NCBI RefSeq assembly: GCF_030547005.1
Contig: NZ_JAUOPN010000003.1
Location: 124,001-188,000 of the forward strand
Origin: Maribacter sp. 1_MG-2023
GTDB taxonomy: Bacteria; Bacteroidota; Bacteroidia; Flavobacteriales; Flavobacteriaceae
Length of the DNA: 64,000 nt
Direction: 5' to 3'
The translations under genes were made by a program, and so were the position numbers. This document shows, one piece after another, positions 1 through 8,932 of this stretch (within the stretch, counting starts at the first letter, position 1; the number at the start of each line of letters is the position of its first letter). Under the pieces are notes generated by a model. That model ran no database searches. It saw nothing but the letters and a program-made list of their open reading frames with translations, and was not told the DNA's origin.

Positions 1-1461
1 CGTTGGCACACCAGGACACTCTCTAGGTTGTGCAACACCAAATACGGAATGTATATGATACTTATCGTATGAATACAAACCTAAATCACCGTTTAAGGCT
101 GCTGTAATCATTGCTCTAGTATACTTTAATTTCATACGAGTTCCAATTCCGTAAGGTCCACCTGTCCAACCTGTATTTACAAGCCATACATCCACACCAG
201 ATTCTTTCATTTTCTTACTCAACATTTCAGCATACTTTGTTGGGTGCAATGGCATAAATGGCGCACCGAAACATGCAGAAAATGATGGTACCGGCTCTAC
301 AACACCTGCCTCTGTACCTGCTACCTTAGCAGTATAACCAGAAATAAAGTGATACGCAGCCTGACTAGGAGTAAGCTTTGATATTGGAGGCAGCACACCA
401 AATGCATCGGCAGTTAAAAAGAAGATGTTCTTTACATTCTTACCAATAGATGGTTGTTGAATGTTATCAATATGGTGAATTGGGTAACTAACTCTTGTAT
501 TTTGTGTAATTGAAGTGTCGGCAAAATCTACATTGCCCTTATCATCTAATACAACATTTTCTAATATTGCTCCTGGCTTAATAGCCCCGTAAATTTCTGG
601 CTCTTGCTCTTCAGATAAATTGATAACCTTCGCATAACAACCACCTTCAAAATTGAAAACGGTGTTTCTACTTGTCCAACCATGCTCGTCATCACCTATT
701 AATTTTCTATTAGGATCTGTTGACAAGGTTGTTTTCCCTGTTCCTGACAATCCAAAAAAGATTGCGGTATCACCATCTTCACCGATATTAGAAGAACAGT
801 GCATTGGCAAAGTCTCTTTGTATACTGGTAAAATAAAGTTTAAGGCAGAAAAAATTCCTTTTTTGATTTCCCCTGTATATCCTGTCCCTCCAATTAATGC
901 AATTTTATCGGTAAAGTTTAAGATTGCAAAATTATGTTGTCTTGTACCGTCTACCTCTGCATCAGCCATAAAGCCCGGTGCATTGATTACCGTCCACTCT
1001 GGGGTGAAATCTTTTAACTCTTCCTTGGTAGGGCGCAAAAACATATTATAAGCAAACATATTCGACCAAGGATACTCATTGATAACCCTAATGTTCAGTT
1101 TATAATCTTCATCTGCACACGCATAACTATCTCTAACAAAAAGTTCTTTTTCGTTTAAATAAGAAATAACCTTAGTGTATAGTGCATCAAATTTTTCCTT
1201 TTCAAACGGAATATTAATGTCTCCCCACCAGACTTTGTCTTTTGTGATATCATCTTTTACAATAAATCTATCTTTAGGGGATCTACCTGTAAATTCACCA
1301 GTATTTACCGCAAGTGTTCCATTGCTGGTTTCAACTCCCATATCCATTTCTAGAGTGGCTTTCTGAAGTTCTTCTGGTGTTTCCTGATAATGAAAATTGG
1401 CGTGTGTAATCCCGTAATTTTTAAGGGATATGGTATTCGCATTTGTCATTGAGCTTTTCAT
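1..1461 (-). CDS. pckA: Phosphoenolpyruvate carboxykinase (ATP), partial
   Basis: Converts oxaloacetate plus ATP to phosphoenolpyruvate, the first committed step of gluconeogenesis, in the cytosol. The window holds the first 487 codons. The family is about 530-540 residues long, so roughly 50 C-terminal residues lie beyond position 1. The translated N-terminal half contains the early motif TGEFTGRSPKDRF and the kinase-1a P-loop GLSGTGKTT at about residues 236-244, followed by STDPNRKLIGDDEHGW, all diagnostic for the ATP-type enzyme. I took the ATG at 1461-1459; a second in-frame ATG lies four codons on. No frameshift is seen. It is transcribed away from the glycerate kinase stop across a 260-base gap. 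Confidence 0.95.
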   Translation of the reverse strand, partial: MKSSMTNANTISLKNYGITHANFHYQETPEELQKATLEMDMGVETSNGTLAVNTGEFTGRSPKDRFIVKDDITKDKVWWGDINIPFEKEKFDALYTKVISYLNEKELFVRDSYACADEDYKLNIRVINEYPWSNMFAYNMFLRPTKEELKDFTPEWTVINAPGFMADAEVDGTRQHNFAILNFTDKIALIGGTGYTGEIKKGIFSALNFILPVYKETLPMHCSSNIGEDGDTAIFFGLSGTGKTTLSTDPNRKLIGDDEHGWTSRNTVFNFEGGCYAKVINLSEEQEPEIYGAIKPGAILENVVLDDKGNVDFADTSITQNTRVSYPIHHIDNIQQPSIGKNVKNIFFLTADAFGVLPPISKLTPSQAAYHFISGYTAKVAGTEAGVVEPVPSFSACFGAPFMPLHPTKYAEMLSKKMKESGVDVWLVNTGWTGGPYGIGTRMKLKYTRAMITAALNGDLGLYSYDKYHIHSVFGVAQPRECPGVPT

Positions 1462-1721
1462 GCTTTAGAAAATTTGTTCGTGTAAAACTAAAAAAATAAA
1501 AGCTGAACCACTGATTTTCAGAGCTCAATTAGCGCCATTTCTCGTCGAAATACGAATTCAATTAAAGAATCATTGTAAATGAAAAATATTCGCAGACACT
1601 TTATCCCTTTTAATACACATTATAAAGGAATAACGTATTTTAAATACATTATTGCTATTTTACATGTGTAATTTTAAGAAATAAATAAAAAAACAGTCTA
1701 TTTTTTAAACCATAATTTTTA

Positions 1722-2846
1722 CTATACATTGAAATAATCAGCTGTTTTTGTAGCTAAAAGCAGCGCTGCGTGCTTCATATTATAATCAAGATCCTTACTG
1801 TCATCTTGAATTTCAAATACATCAAAAATACCTCTCTCCAGTAATGCCTCTTTAGAAATTTCTAATGATCCACAAATAGCTATTACAGGCAGTTGGTATC
1901 TTTTACCCAAATTAAGTATCCCTTGTAATAATTTACCGTTTAATGTTTGCTCATCAATTCTACCTTCACCGGTTATGATGTAATCAAATTTCTCTCGAGC
2001 CAATAATTTATGTACATCCGATAGTTCTAAAATGAAATCAATTCCGCTTAACATTTCTGCATCAAAAAAAGATTTTAATCCAAAGGCTGTTCCTCCCGCT
2101 GCACCTGCACCTGGTAATTCTCCGTTATTAACTTTGTATTTCTCAGAAACCACGGCATCTAAATTTCTAAGTCCCTTATCTAAATCTTCAATAATAACAT
2201 CTGTAGCTCCCTTTTGCCTGGCATACACATAAGACGCTCCATTTTCGCCGAATAACGGATTGGTAACATCATTAACCGCATAAAAATTTGCCTGCTTCAC
2301 GTTATCTGAAACAGCCGAATCATCGATACTATGTATTAATTGCAAACTAGACCCTATGGGCGCCAACTCTTCTCCTTTATCATTATAGAAAACATAGCCC
2401 AATGCCTGTGCTATACCAATACCACCGTCATTTGTGGCACTACCCCCTAGACCTATAAAAATATGTTCAACTCCTTTATCTATGGCATCTTTAATCTGTA
2501 AGCCTGTACCATATGTAGACGTTAACATTGGATTTCGTTCATCTGGCTTCAGCAACTCCATACCCGAAGTATTTGCCAATTCTATATAAGCAGATTTAGT
2601 TTTCTGATTATATAGATAGTATGATTGAATTAACCTACCTAACGGATTTTCACTAATTACCTGCATAGCAATGCATGGTCTATAGCTTGCCACGGCATTC
2701 ATAAAACCATCACCACCATCTGATGCTTTTATGAAATGAGAAGTAAAAGAAACACCCGATTTCTCTACACCCGAAATAAAAGCCTTCGTAAAAGCTTCAC
2801 TGGTTAGCGATCCTTTAAATTTATCTGGTATAAGTAATAGCTTCAT
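1722..2846 (-). CDS. Glycerate kinase (type I, GlxK/GarK family)
   Basis: Phosphorylates D-glycerate, feeding glycerate from glyoxylate or sugar-acid breakdown into glycolysis. The 374-residue length is normal for the family. The N-terminus carries the family start (LLIPDKFKGSLT), a glycine-rich segment GLGGSATNDGG is near residues 131-141, GAGAAGGTAFG near 247-257, and the ITGEGRIDEQT block lies C-terminal. It starts directly after the stop of the upstream DASS transporter (TAA followed at once by ATG), so the two are almost certainly co-transcribed and translationally coupled. This suggests that the transporter imports glycerate or a precursor of it. Whether the product is 2- or 3-phosphoglycerate cannot be read from the sequence. 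Confidence 0.92.
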   Translation of the reverse strand: MKLLLIPDKFKGSLTSEAFTKAFISGVEKSGVSFTSHFIKASDGGDGFMNAVASYRPCIAMQVISENPLGRLIQSYYLYNQKTKSAYIELANTSGMELLKPDERNPMLTSTYGTGLQIKDAIDKGVEHIFIGLGGSATNDGGIGIAQALGYVFYNDKGEELAPIGSSLQLIHSIDDSAVSDNVKQANFYAVNDVTNPLFGENGASYVYARQKGATDVIIEDLDKGLRNLDAVVSEKYKVNNGELPGAGAAGGTAFGLKSFFDAEMLSGIDFILELSDVHKLLAREKFDYIITGEGRIDEQTLNGKLLQGILNLGKRYQLPVIAICGSLEISKEALLERGIFDVFEIQDDSKDLDYNMKHAALLLATKTADYFNV

Positions 2847-4313
2847 TTATTTGAATTTGTCGGGGAAACTATTTATTGAAATATCCCATAACTCTGGGAG
2901 AACAAAATATACGAAAAAGGTTAATATAATGATAGAAATAATATTCATAAAGAATCCTTTGCCCACCATATCAGGAATTCTCAGGTACCCAGAACCAAAA
3001 ACTACAGCATTTGGTGGCGTGGCTACCGGCAACATAAAAGCGCATGATGCCGCGACCGCGGCGCCTACCATTAATACGAACGGGTGAACATCTATTGTTA
3101 ACGCCATTGGCGCCAAAACAGGTAACAACATTGCCGTTGTTGCCAAATTCGAGGTTATTTCGGTTAAGAAGTTTACCGCAGCTATCAACACTAATATTAA
3201 AACAATTATAGGCAAACCAGCTAATGTTGTCATTTGACTACCGATCCAAACTGCCAAACCACTAACTTCAAATCCTTTTGCCAATGCCATACCGCCGCCG
3301 AACAAGAGAATAATTCCCCAAGGCATTTTTACCGCTTCTTCCCAATTTATAATTTGCTCTCCTTTATTCTTTGAAGGGATCAAGAACAATACAATGGCAA
3401 AAAATATAGCTATAATGGTATCATCTAAACCAGGTAATATTTTTTGTAATAGAAACGAACGCGTGATCCAACAGAATGCCGTTAATGCGAATACAAATGC
3501 TACTACCTTCTCTTCATATGATATTTTACCAAGATTAGACAATAGCCGTTGTATTTCTTGTTTTCCTCCCGGGAAGGATCTCTGTTTAAACTGAAAGGCA
3601 TATTTGGTCAAGTATTTCCAACATATAAAAATTAAAATGATAGATATAGGCAACCCGAACGCGAACCATTGTATAAAGGTAATTTCATAACCATAGGTAT
3701 CGAGTACTACACCGGCTAAAACCAAATTTGGCGGAGTACCTATTAATGTCGCCACACCACCAATAGAAGCACTATAGGCGATTGCCAGCATTAACGCTTT
3801 ACCAAAAGTTTTGTTTTCATCTTCTACCGTGTCAGAATTATCTTCTAATTGTTTAATTATCGCCAAGCCAATGGGCAGCATCATTACGGCAGTTGCCGTA
3901 TTAGATATCCACATCGATAAAAATGCAGTTGCCATCATAAAGCCCAGAATTATCTTTCGAACATCTGACCCAATAAAATTGATAATATTCAATGCTATTC
4001 TTCTATGTAGATTCCATTTTTCTATGGCAATGGCAATTATGAATCCTCCCATATATAGAAATACATACTTGTGACCAAAAGAGCCAGAGGTTGATGATAG
4101 ATTTAACCCACCTGATAGCGGAAACAGCACTAATGGCAACAAAGCTGTTACTGCAATAGGTATCGCTTCGGTGATCCACCAAATGGCGATCCAAGCTGTA
4201 GAAGCTAATACTGCATTGGCTTGCTCTGAAAGTCCGACCGGATGAAAAAAGAAAAGAATTAGTATAAATGAAAGCGGACCCAAGACTAGTCCTAATAATT
4301 TAGTCTTACTCAT
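2847..4313 (-). CDS. DASS/SLC13 family sodium-coupled anion transporter
   Basis: Inner-membrane symporter of the divalent anion:Na+ family (dicarboxylates, sulfate and related acids). It has 488 residues and many hydrophobic segments. The two SNT substrate/sodium motifs are visible, one as SNTATAVMMLP near residue 136 and the other as TSNLATTAMLLP near 388. Each is followed by a proline loop (GTPPNLV, ATPPNAVVFG). It is the first gene of a two-gene unit with glycerate kinase, with no spacer. The family assignment is firm. The substrate is inferred from the neighbour: glycerate, tartronate, malate or another small acid are all possible. Confidence 0.92.
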   Translation of the reverse strand: MSKTKLLGLVLGPLSFILILFFFHPVGLSEQANAVLASTAWIAIWWITEAIPIAVTALLPLVLFPLSGGLNLSSTSGSFGHKYVFLYMGGFIIAIAIEKWNLHRRIALNIINFIGSDVRKIILGFMMATAFLSMWISNTATAVMMLPIGLAIIKQLEDNSDTVEDENKTFGKALMLAIAYSASIGGVATLIGTPPNLVLAGVVLDTYGYEITFIQWFAFGLPISIILIFICWKYLTKYAFQFKQRSFPGGKQEIQRLLSNLGKISYEEKVVAFVFALTAFCWITRSFLLQKILPGLDDTIIAIFFAIVLFLIPSKNKGEQIINWEEAVKMPWGIILLFGGGMALAKGFEVSGLAVWIGSQMTTLAGLPIIVLILVLIAAVNFLTEITSNLATTAMLLPVLAPMALTIDVHPFVLMVGAAVAASCAFMLPVATPPNAVVFGSGYLRIPDMVGKGFFMNIISIIILTFFVYFVLPELWDISINSFPDKFK

Positions 4314-4345
4314 AAAATTGCCATTATAGCATGAAAATACGCTAT

Positions 4346-4738
4346 TTAATTCTCAATTTTAGATTTCATAATTCCGAAACCCATCATTGCCCAAGCTGCA
4401 ATTAAAAATAAACCACCGATAGGGGTAACAATACCTAATACCTTAAAATCGAATGCCACCAAAGAATTCAATGCTAACAGGTAAATGGAAAAAGAAAATA
4501 GCACCACACCAACTACCGTACAGATATAAATAGCTTTTTTAGACTTCAATAAGCCTTTAGGCAATAACCCAAGTGCAAACAGAAAAAATGCATGGTACAT
4601 TTGGTACCGAACTCCCGTTTCAAATGTAGCTACCGCTTGTTCATCCACTAAATTTTTTAACCCGTGCGCACCAAACGCACCTAGCACTACCGCCAGCATT
4701 CCAAACAGGCACGCTGTACCTAAAATTGTTTTTTTCAT
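4346..4738 (-). CDS. DUF423 small inner-membrane protein
   Basis: Membrane protein of the DUF423 (YgdD-like) family; function unknown. I use the ATG at 4738, giving 130 residues that begin with the usual family start MKKTILGTACLFG. Extending to an ATG at 4804 would add a charged, non-conserved 22-residue stretch. About four hydrophobic helices are visible, with the family signature GAFGAHGLK in the first loop and YQMYHAFFLFALG after it. It is divergent from the dehydrogenase at 4820, with an 81-base AT-rich spacer between the two starts that must hold both promoters. Confidence 0.85.
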   Translation of the reverse strand: MKKTILGTACLFGMLAVVLGAFGAHGLKNLVDEQAVATFETGVRYQMYHAFFLFALGLLPKGLLKSKKAIYICTVVGVVLFSFSIYLLALNSLVAFDFKVLGIVTPIGGLFLIAAWAMMGFGIMKSKIEN

Positions 4739-4819
4739 AACTTTTTCTATAACTTTCTTTATAAATGTAACAATTTGATACCTTAGTAAATCGTTAGTAA
4801 TCAAAAATACTGAAATCGA

Positions 4820-6193
4820 ATGATGCGAAAAATTCTTGTTATAGGCGCAGGTAAATCAACCTCTTACTTATTAGATTATCTTTTAGGTAAATCTGAAACC
4901 GAAAATTTAGAGATTACCATTGGTGATATCAACCCTGCCGCAATTTCCCCTTCGATTGCCAATCACAAACATTGCAACGTTATAAAACTCGATATTTTTG
5001 AAGAAACGGCAAGGCAAAAGGCTATTGAAAGCTCAGACATTGTTATCTCTATGCTTCCTGCCCGTTTTCATATAAAGGTTGCAGAAGATTGTGTTCGCCT
5101 TAAAAAGCATTTGGTTACAGCCTCATATGTAAGTCCAGAATTACTGGCTCTTGACAAAGAAGTAAAAGAAGCGGGTTTAATATTCATGAACGAAATAGGG
5201 TTAGATCCCGGCGTAGACCACATGAGTGCCATGCAGGTGATCGACCGTATTCGTGATAAAGGTGGTAAAATAATTTTGTTCGAATCTTTTTGTGGTGGAC
5301 TCGTTGCTCCTGAATACGATAACAATCTTTGGAATTATAAGTTTACCTGGAACCCAAGAAACGTAGTGCTTGCCGGTCAAGGTGGTACCGCTAAATTCTT
5401 ACAAGAAGGCACCTATAAATACATACCTTACCACCGTTTGTTTAGACGTACCGAATTCTTTGAAATTGAAGGATATGGTCGTTTTGAAGGATATGCCAAT
5501 CGCGATTCTTTAAACTACAGAGATGCTTATAAATTACAAGATGCCTTAACCATATACAGAGGTACCATGCGTCGTGTAGGATTTTCGAAAGCATGGAATA
5601 TGTTTATTCAATTAGGTGCTACCGACGATACGTATGCAATCGAAAACTCTGACAAAATGAGTTATCGTGAATTCATTAATCTTTTCCTTCCTTATTCCCC
5701 AACCGATTCTGTGGAATTGAAACTTAGGCATTACCTGAAATTGGATCAAGATGATATCCGTTGGGATAAATTATTGGAACTGAACATTTTTGACCAGACC
5801 AAGCTAATAGGCATACCAAACGCCACGCCAGCACAAGCACTTCAAAAAATTCTTGAAGATAGCTGGACACTTAAAACCGAAGAGAAAGATATGATTGTTA
5901 TGTATCATAAATTTGGTTACGAATTAAACGGTGAAAAAAAACAAATAGACTCTAAACTGGTAGTCACAGGCGAAAACCAAACGTTTACCGCAATGGCAAA
6001 AACTGTAGGTTTACCAGTAGCCATGGCAGCTTTAAAAATATTGAACGGCGATATTACTACCCCAGGCGTACAGATACCTATTACCAAAGAAGTGTACGAA
6101 CCTATATTAAAGGAACTAGAGAGTTACGGTGTCAATTTTAAAGAATACGAAATACCATATTTAGGCTATAATCCTAATTCTGTAGTCAACTAG
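4820..6193 (+). CDS. Saccharopine dehydrogenase family protein
   Basis: NAD(P)-dependent enzyme of the saccharopine dehydrogenase / saccharopine reductase family, 457 residues. The N-terminal Rossmann fold opens with ILVIGAGKST. The middle has the family block GLDPGVDHMSAMQ, in which EIGLDPG is the usual substrate-domain hallmark. It probably acts in lysine-alpha-ketoglutarate conversion through saccharopine, though some relatives handle carboxynorspermidine. Tandem ATGs at 4820 and 4823 make the exact start uncertain by one codon. The next gene is an Lrp/AsnC regulator on the same strand, which fits amino-acid-responsive control. Confidence 0.85.
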   Translation: MMRKILVIGAGKSTSYLLDYLLGKSETENLEITIGDINPAAISPSIANHKHCNVIKLDIFEETARQKAIESSDIVISMLPARFHIKVAEDCVRLKKHLVTASYVSPELLALDKEVKEAGLIFMNEIGLDPGVDHMSAMQVIDRIRDKGGKIILFESFCGGLVAPEYDNNLWNYKFTWNPRNVVLAGQGGTAKFLQEGTYKYIPYHRLFRRTEFFEIEGYGRFEGYANRDSLNYRDAYKLQDALTIYRGTMRRVGFSKAWNMFIQLGATDDTYAIENSDKMSYREFINLFLPYSPTDSVELKLRHYLKLDQDDIRWDKLLELNIFDQTKLIGIPNATPAQALQKILEDSWTLKTEEKDMIVMYHKFGYELNGEKKQIDSKLVVTGENQTFTAMAKTVGLPVAMAALKILNGDITTPGVQIPITKEVYEPILKELESYGVNFKEYEIPYLGYNPNSVVN

Positions 6194-6243
6194 CGCTTTT
6201 TAACTATCATTTTGAAACCAATTAAGTACATTTATGTTTTAAA

Positions 6244-6325
6244 CCCTCATTGAGGGCTTAATTGTTCGAGGTTTGCCTCGAAATGATATATTGATAGACA
6301 AACCTCGTACCCTTGGGTCGAGGTT
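6244..6325 (+). promoter_or_regulatory. Hairpin-rich leader between dehydrogenase and Lrp gene
   Basis: Three inverted repeats lie in 82 bases. The first is CCCTCA/TGAGGG (6244-6256). The second is TCGAGG-TTTG-CCTCGA (6266-6281). The third is a long stem, AACCTCG-ACCC pairing with GGGT-CGAGGTT (6301-6325, one bulged T), ending 16 bases before the Lrp start codon. The segment CGAGGTTTG (6267-6275) is also complementary to CAAACCTCG (6299-6307), so the second and third hairpins compete with an alternative long-range pairing. No U-tract follows. It could be an attenuator-like switch, an operator for the regulator itself, or an RNA stability element. Confidence 0.5.
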
Positions 6326-6341
6326 ATTGATTTGAAAAAAC

Positions 6342-6812
6342 ATGAAAACACCGACTTCTTTGGCTAAAATTGATGGTATAGATAAAAAAATCTTGCGATT
6401 TCTAATGGAAGACGCCCGTAAACCGGTACTTGAAATTGCAAGAAGTATTGGAATATCTGGCGCAGCCATACATCAACGTTTAAGAAAACTAGAAGCATCA
6501 GGACTACTATCTGGCTCTAAGTTCATTGTCAATCCTAAATCATTAGGATATACTACCATGGCATATATTGGCATTTACTTAGACAAAGCAATGAGCAACC
6601 CAATGGCGGTAAAACAGCTAGAGAAAATTCCTGAAGTATTGGAATGCCACTACACCACCGGTAACTGGTCTATCCTCATAAAAGTATTATGTAGAGATAA
6701 CGAACACTTAATGCAGGTACTTAACAAAGAAATACAAGCTATAGAAGGGGTTTCAAGAACAGAAACCTTTATTTCATTAGCACAACAAATTGATAGACAA
6801 ATAAGTATATAA
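6342..6812 (+). CDS. Lrp/AsnC family transcriptional regulator
   Basis: DNA-binding feast/famine regulator of 156 residues. An N-terminal winged helix-turn-helix (about residues 8-55, including ILRFLMEDARKPVLEIA and GAAIHQRLRKLE) is followed by a RAM ligand-binding domain (about 70-150, with YTTGNWSILIKV). It probably senses an amino acid and controls the adjacent saccharopine-dehydrogenase-like gene and possibly alanine dehydrogenase (ald). The ATG at 6342 follows a strong leader hairpin. A rho-independent terminator comes right after the stop codon. Confidence 0.93.
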   Translation: MKTPTSLAKIDGIDKKILRFLMEDARKPVLEIARSIGISGAAIHQRLRKLEASGLLSGSKFIVNPKSLGYTTMAYIGIYLDKAMSNPMAVKQLEKIPEVLECHYTTGNWSILIKVLCRDNEHLMQVLNKEIQAIEGVSRTETFISLAQQIDRQISI

Positions 6813-6842
6813 AAAAACCTTCCCATCTTGGAAGGTTTTTTT
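6813..6842 (+). terminator. Rho-independent terminator after Lrp gene
   Basis: An A-run, then the stem AACCTTCC / GGAAGGTT with a six-base loop, followed by seven T. The symmetric A and T tracts let it serve the convergent zinc peptidase gene (stop at 6862) as well. Confidence 0.85.
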
Positions 6843-6861
6843 ACTCGATACTAACAGCAGC

Positions 6862-7557
6862 TTAATCTCTACCACCAAAAACTTGAAGTCCCCAGTACAC
6901 CAAAGTTGCCAATGAACCAATTGCGGCTACCAAATAAGTACGTGCAGCCCATTTTAATGCATCTTCAGAACCCTCATATTCTTGAGGAGTAACTATATGC
7001 TTATTCTTTAGCCATGCTAATGCTCTATTACTAGCGTCATATTCTACAGGTAAAGTAACAAAACTAAATAAAGTTGCCATACCCATCATTACCAAACCAG
7101 CGACAGCTACCCAATAACCGAAGCCTACACCAGCAGCGGCACCTAATGCCAAACCACCAAATACGACCCACATAGACATGCTAGATGTTACACTAACTAC
7201 AGGCACCAATTTTGAACGTAAGCCCAACCATTGATATGCCTCTGCATGTTGTACAGCATGACCACATTCGTGAGCCGCAACTGCAGCTGCCGAAGCATTT
7301 CTTTGATTATAAACGCCCTCACTTAAATTCACTGTCTTATTAGCAGGATTGTAATGATCCGTAAGCATACCAGGTGTAGAAACAACTTTTACATCTCTAA
7401 TACCATGATCTGCCAACATTTTTTCAGCAATCTCAGCACCGCTCATTCCGTTTTGTAAATGAACTTTTGAATAGAACTTGAACTTACTCTTTAATTTACT
7501 ACTTACTAACCAGCTGACTAAAGCAATCGCCCCAATCAGTATATAATATCCCATCAT
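6862..7557 (-). CDS. Membrane zinc metallopeptidase (YugP-like, DUF2268-like fold not implied)
   Basis: Integral-membrane zinc protease of the YugP/neutral zinc metallopeptidase family, 231 residues. The catalytic HExxH motif appears as HECGH at residues 96-100, followed by AVQHAE. An N-terminal membrane helix and about three C-terminal hydrophobic helices are visible. The family is found in many bacteria as a probable membrane-protein quality-control protease; substrates are unknown. It stands alone, facing the Lrp gene. The start MMGYYILIG has two adjacent ATGs and the first was used. Confidence 0.88.
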   Translation of the reverse strand: MMGYYILIGAIALVSWLVSSKLKSKFKFYSKVHLQNGMSGAEIAEKMLADHGIRDVKVVSTPGMLTDHYNPANKTVNLSEGVYNQRNASAAAVAAHECGHAVQHAEAYQWLGLRSKLVPVVSVTSSMSMWVVFGGLALGAAAGVGFGYWVAVAGLVMMGMATLFSFVTLPVEYDASNRALAWLKNKHIVTPQEYEGSEDALKWAARTYLVAAIGSLATLVYWGLQVFGGRD

Positions 7558-7626
7558 AACTTTTCAATTTTTAAATCGATTAAATATACTAAAGATCCTT
7601 ACTTTTTAAGAATCTATTTATATAAA

Positions 7627-7667
7627 AGCAAAAACCCCGCCAAATTTCTTTTCAGAACTGGCGAGGT
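7627..7667 (-). terminator. Terminator of alanine dehydrogenase
   Basis: On the minus strand the RNA forms ACCUCGCCA with UGGCGGGGU (one U-G wobble, loop about 16 bases), followed by a U-run. The wobble only pairs on this strand, which assigns the terminator to ald rather than to the divergent side. Confidence 0.8.
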
Positions 7668-7692
7668 CTATTATACTGACAGAATGTATTGA

Positions 7693-8793
7693 TTAAGCAA
7701 CTATTTCTTCCCAACCAAAGGCTTCAATAATTTCTTGAAGCACTATTTTTCCTTTTACTATATTCAATCCTTTGTTTAAAGATGCATCTTTCTCACAAGC
7801 CGCTTCCCAACCTAAATTTGCTAATTTCAAAGCAAAAGGTAAAGTTACATTGGTCAACGCCATTGTCGATGTATAAGGCACTGCACCTGGCATATTTGCA
7901 ACGGAATAATGAACAACATCATCTATAATATAAATAGGGTCTTCATGCGTGGTAGGCTTGGTTGTTTCTACACATCCGCCTTGATCCACAGCAACATCAA
8001 CGATTACGGTACCAGGCCTCATTTCTTTCAACATGTCTCTTGTAATCAAATTAGGAGCTTTAGCTCCTTTCAATAAAACACCACCAATGATAAGATCATG
8101 TGTTTTTATAAGTCTTCTGATATTAAATTCATTTGAAAATTCAGTAACTACATGTGGTGGCATTACATCGTTGGCATAGCGCAAACGCTTCATGTTTACA
8201 TCTAAGATAGTTACGTGAGCACCTAAACCTGCTGCCATTTTAGCAGCTTGTATACCCACTACACCTGCACCTAAGACTAAAACTTTACCGGGAGCCACAC
8301 CTGGCACCCCACCTAATAATACACCACGACCTTTTACAGGTTTCTCTAAATATTTGGCACCTTGCTGAATTGCCATTCTACCAGCTACTTCTGACATTGG
8401 CGTTAAAAGAGGCAAAGTACCTTCTTCATCTTCTACCGTTTCATAAGCGATACAAACCGCTTTTTGCTTGATCATAGCTTTTGTCAATGCCTCACTAGAT
8501 GCAAAATGGAAATAGGTAAAAAGTATTTGACCTTCTTGAATTAAATTATATTCTTCTTCTATAGGCTCTTTTACTTTTACAATCATTTCGCTCATTGCAT
8601 ATACCTGACCAATAGTATCTAGTATAATAGCACCTGCTTGTTGATAATCTTGATTGAAAAAACCACTGCCTTCACCAGCATCTGACTGGACATATACTTT
8701 GTGGTTGTTCTTTACCAATTCGAAAACCCCACCAGGTGTCATACCTACCCTGCTTTCATTGTTTTTAATTTCTTTTGGAATACCAACAATCAT
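7693..8793 (-). CDS. ald: Alanine dehydrogenase
   Basis: NAD-dependent reversible deamination of L-alanine to pyruvate and ammonia. It has 366 residues, close to the usual 370. The N-terminus MIVGIPKEIKNNESRVGMTP is typical. The catalytic-domain lysine region and the NAD-binding Rossmann motif VLGAGVVG (about residues 170-177) are present, as is the C-terminal block SVANMPGAVPYTST. It is monocistronic with its own terminator. Upstream are repeated TAGGGG half-sites (8867-8926) that may be regulatory. The nearby Lrp-type regulator is a plausible but unproven controller. Confidence 0.96.
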   Translation of the reverse strand: MIVGIPKEIKNNESRVGMTPGGVFELVKNNHKVYVQSDAGEGSGFFNQDYQQAGAIILDTIGQVYAMSEMIVKVKEPIEEEYNLIQEGQILFTYFHFASSEALTKAMIKQKAVCIAYETVEDEEGTLPLLTPMSEVAGRMAIQQGAKYLEKPVKGRGVLLGGVPGVAPGKVLVLGAGVVGIQAAKMAAGLGAHVTILDVNMKRLRYANDVMPPHVVTEFSNEFNIRRLIKTHDLIIGGVLLKGAKAPNLITRDMLKEMRPGTVIVDVAVDQGGCVETTKPTTHEDPIYIIDDVVHYSVANMPGAVPYTSTMALTNVTLPFALKLANLGWEAACEKDASLNKGLNIVKGKIVLQEIIEAFGWEEIVA

Positions 8794-8866
8794 GATTTAT
8801 CATTTTATGTTATACTGCAAAATTGAAACTAATTATGCAGATAACAAACAATAATTCGATAAAACG

Positions 8867-8926
8867 TAGGGGTTGGTTGGTAAAAATATATAATTACGAG
8901 TTTGCACCCCTATAATATTAGGGGGT
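8867..8926 (-). promoter_or_regulatory. TAGGGG/CCCCTA repeats upstream of ald
   Basis: A perfect inverted repeat CCCCTA-TAATAT-TAGGGG (8907-8924) and a third half-site TAGGGG at 8867-8872 lie 74-133 bases upstream of the ald start. No T-tract follows on either strand, so an operator is more likely than a terminator for the SemiSWEET gene. The assignment is inferred from position only. Confidence 0.35.
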
Positions 8927-8932
8927 ATACTG

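Noticed and set aside
1462-1721. Possible small gene or RNA between pckA and glycerate kinase
   Set aside because: AT-rich with no convincing frame, hairpin terminator or known RNA motif; probably the pckA promoter region.
3811-4194. Open frames inside the DASS transporter on both strands
   Set aside because: Shadows of a well-conserved transporter gene.
6239-6469. Minus-strand open frame across the Lrp leader
   Set aside because: It mostly mirrors the Lrp gene and includes the hairpins; no family resemblance.
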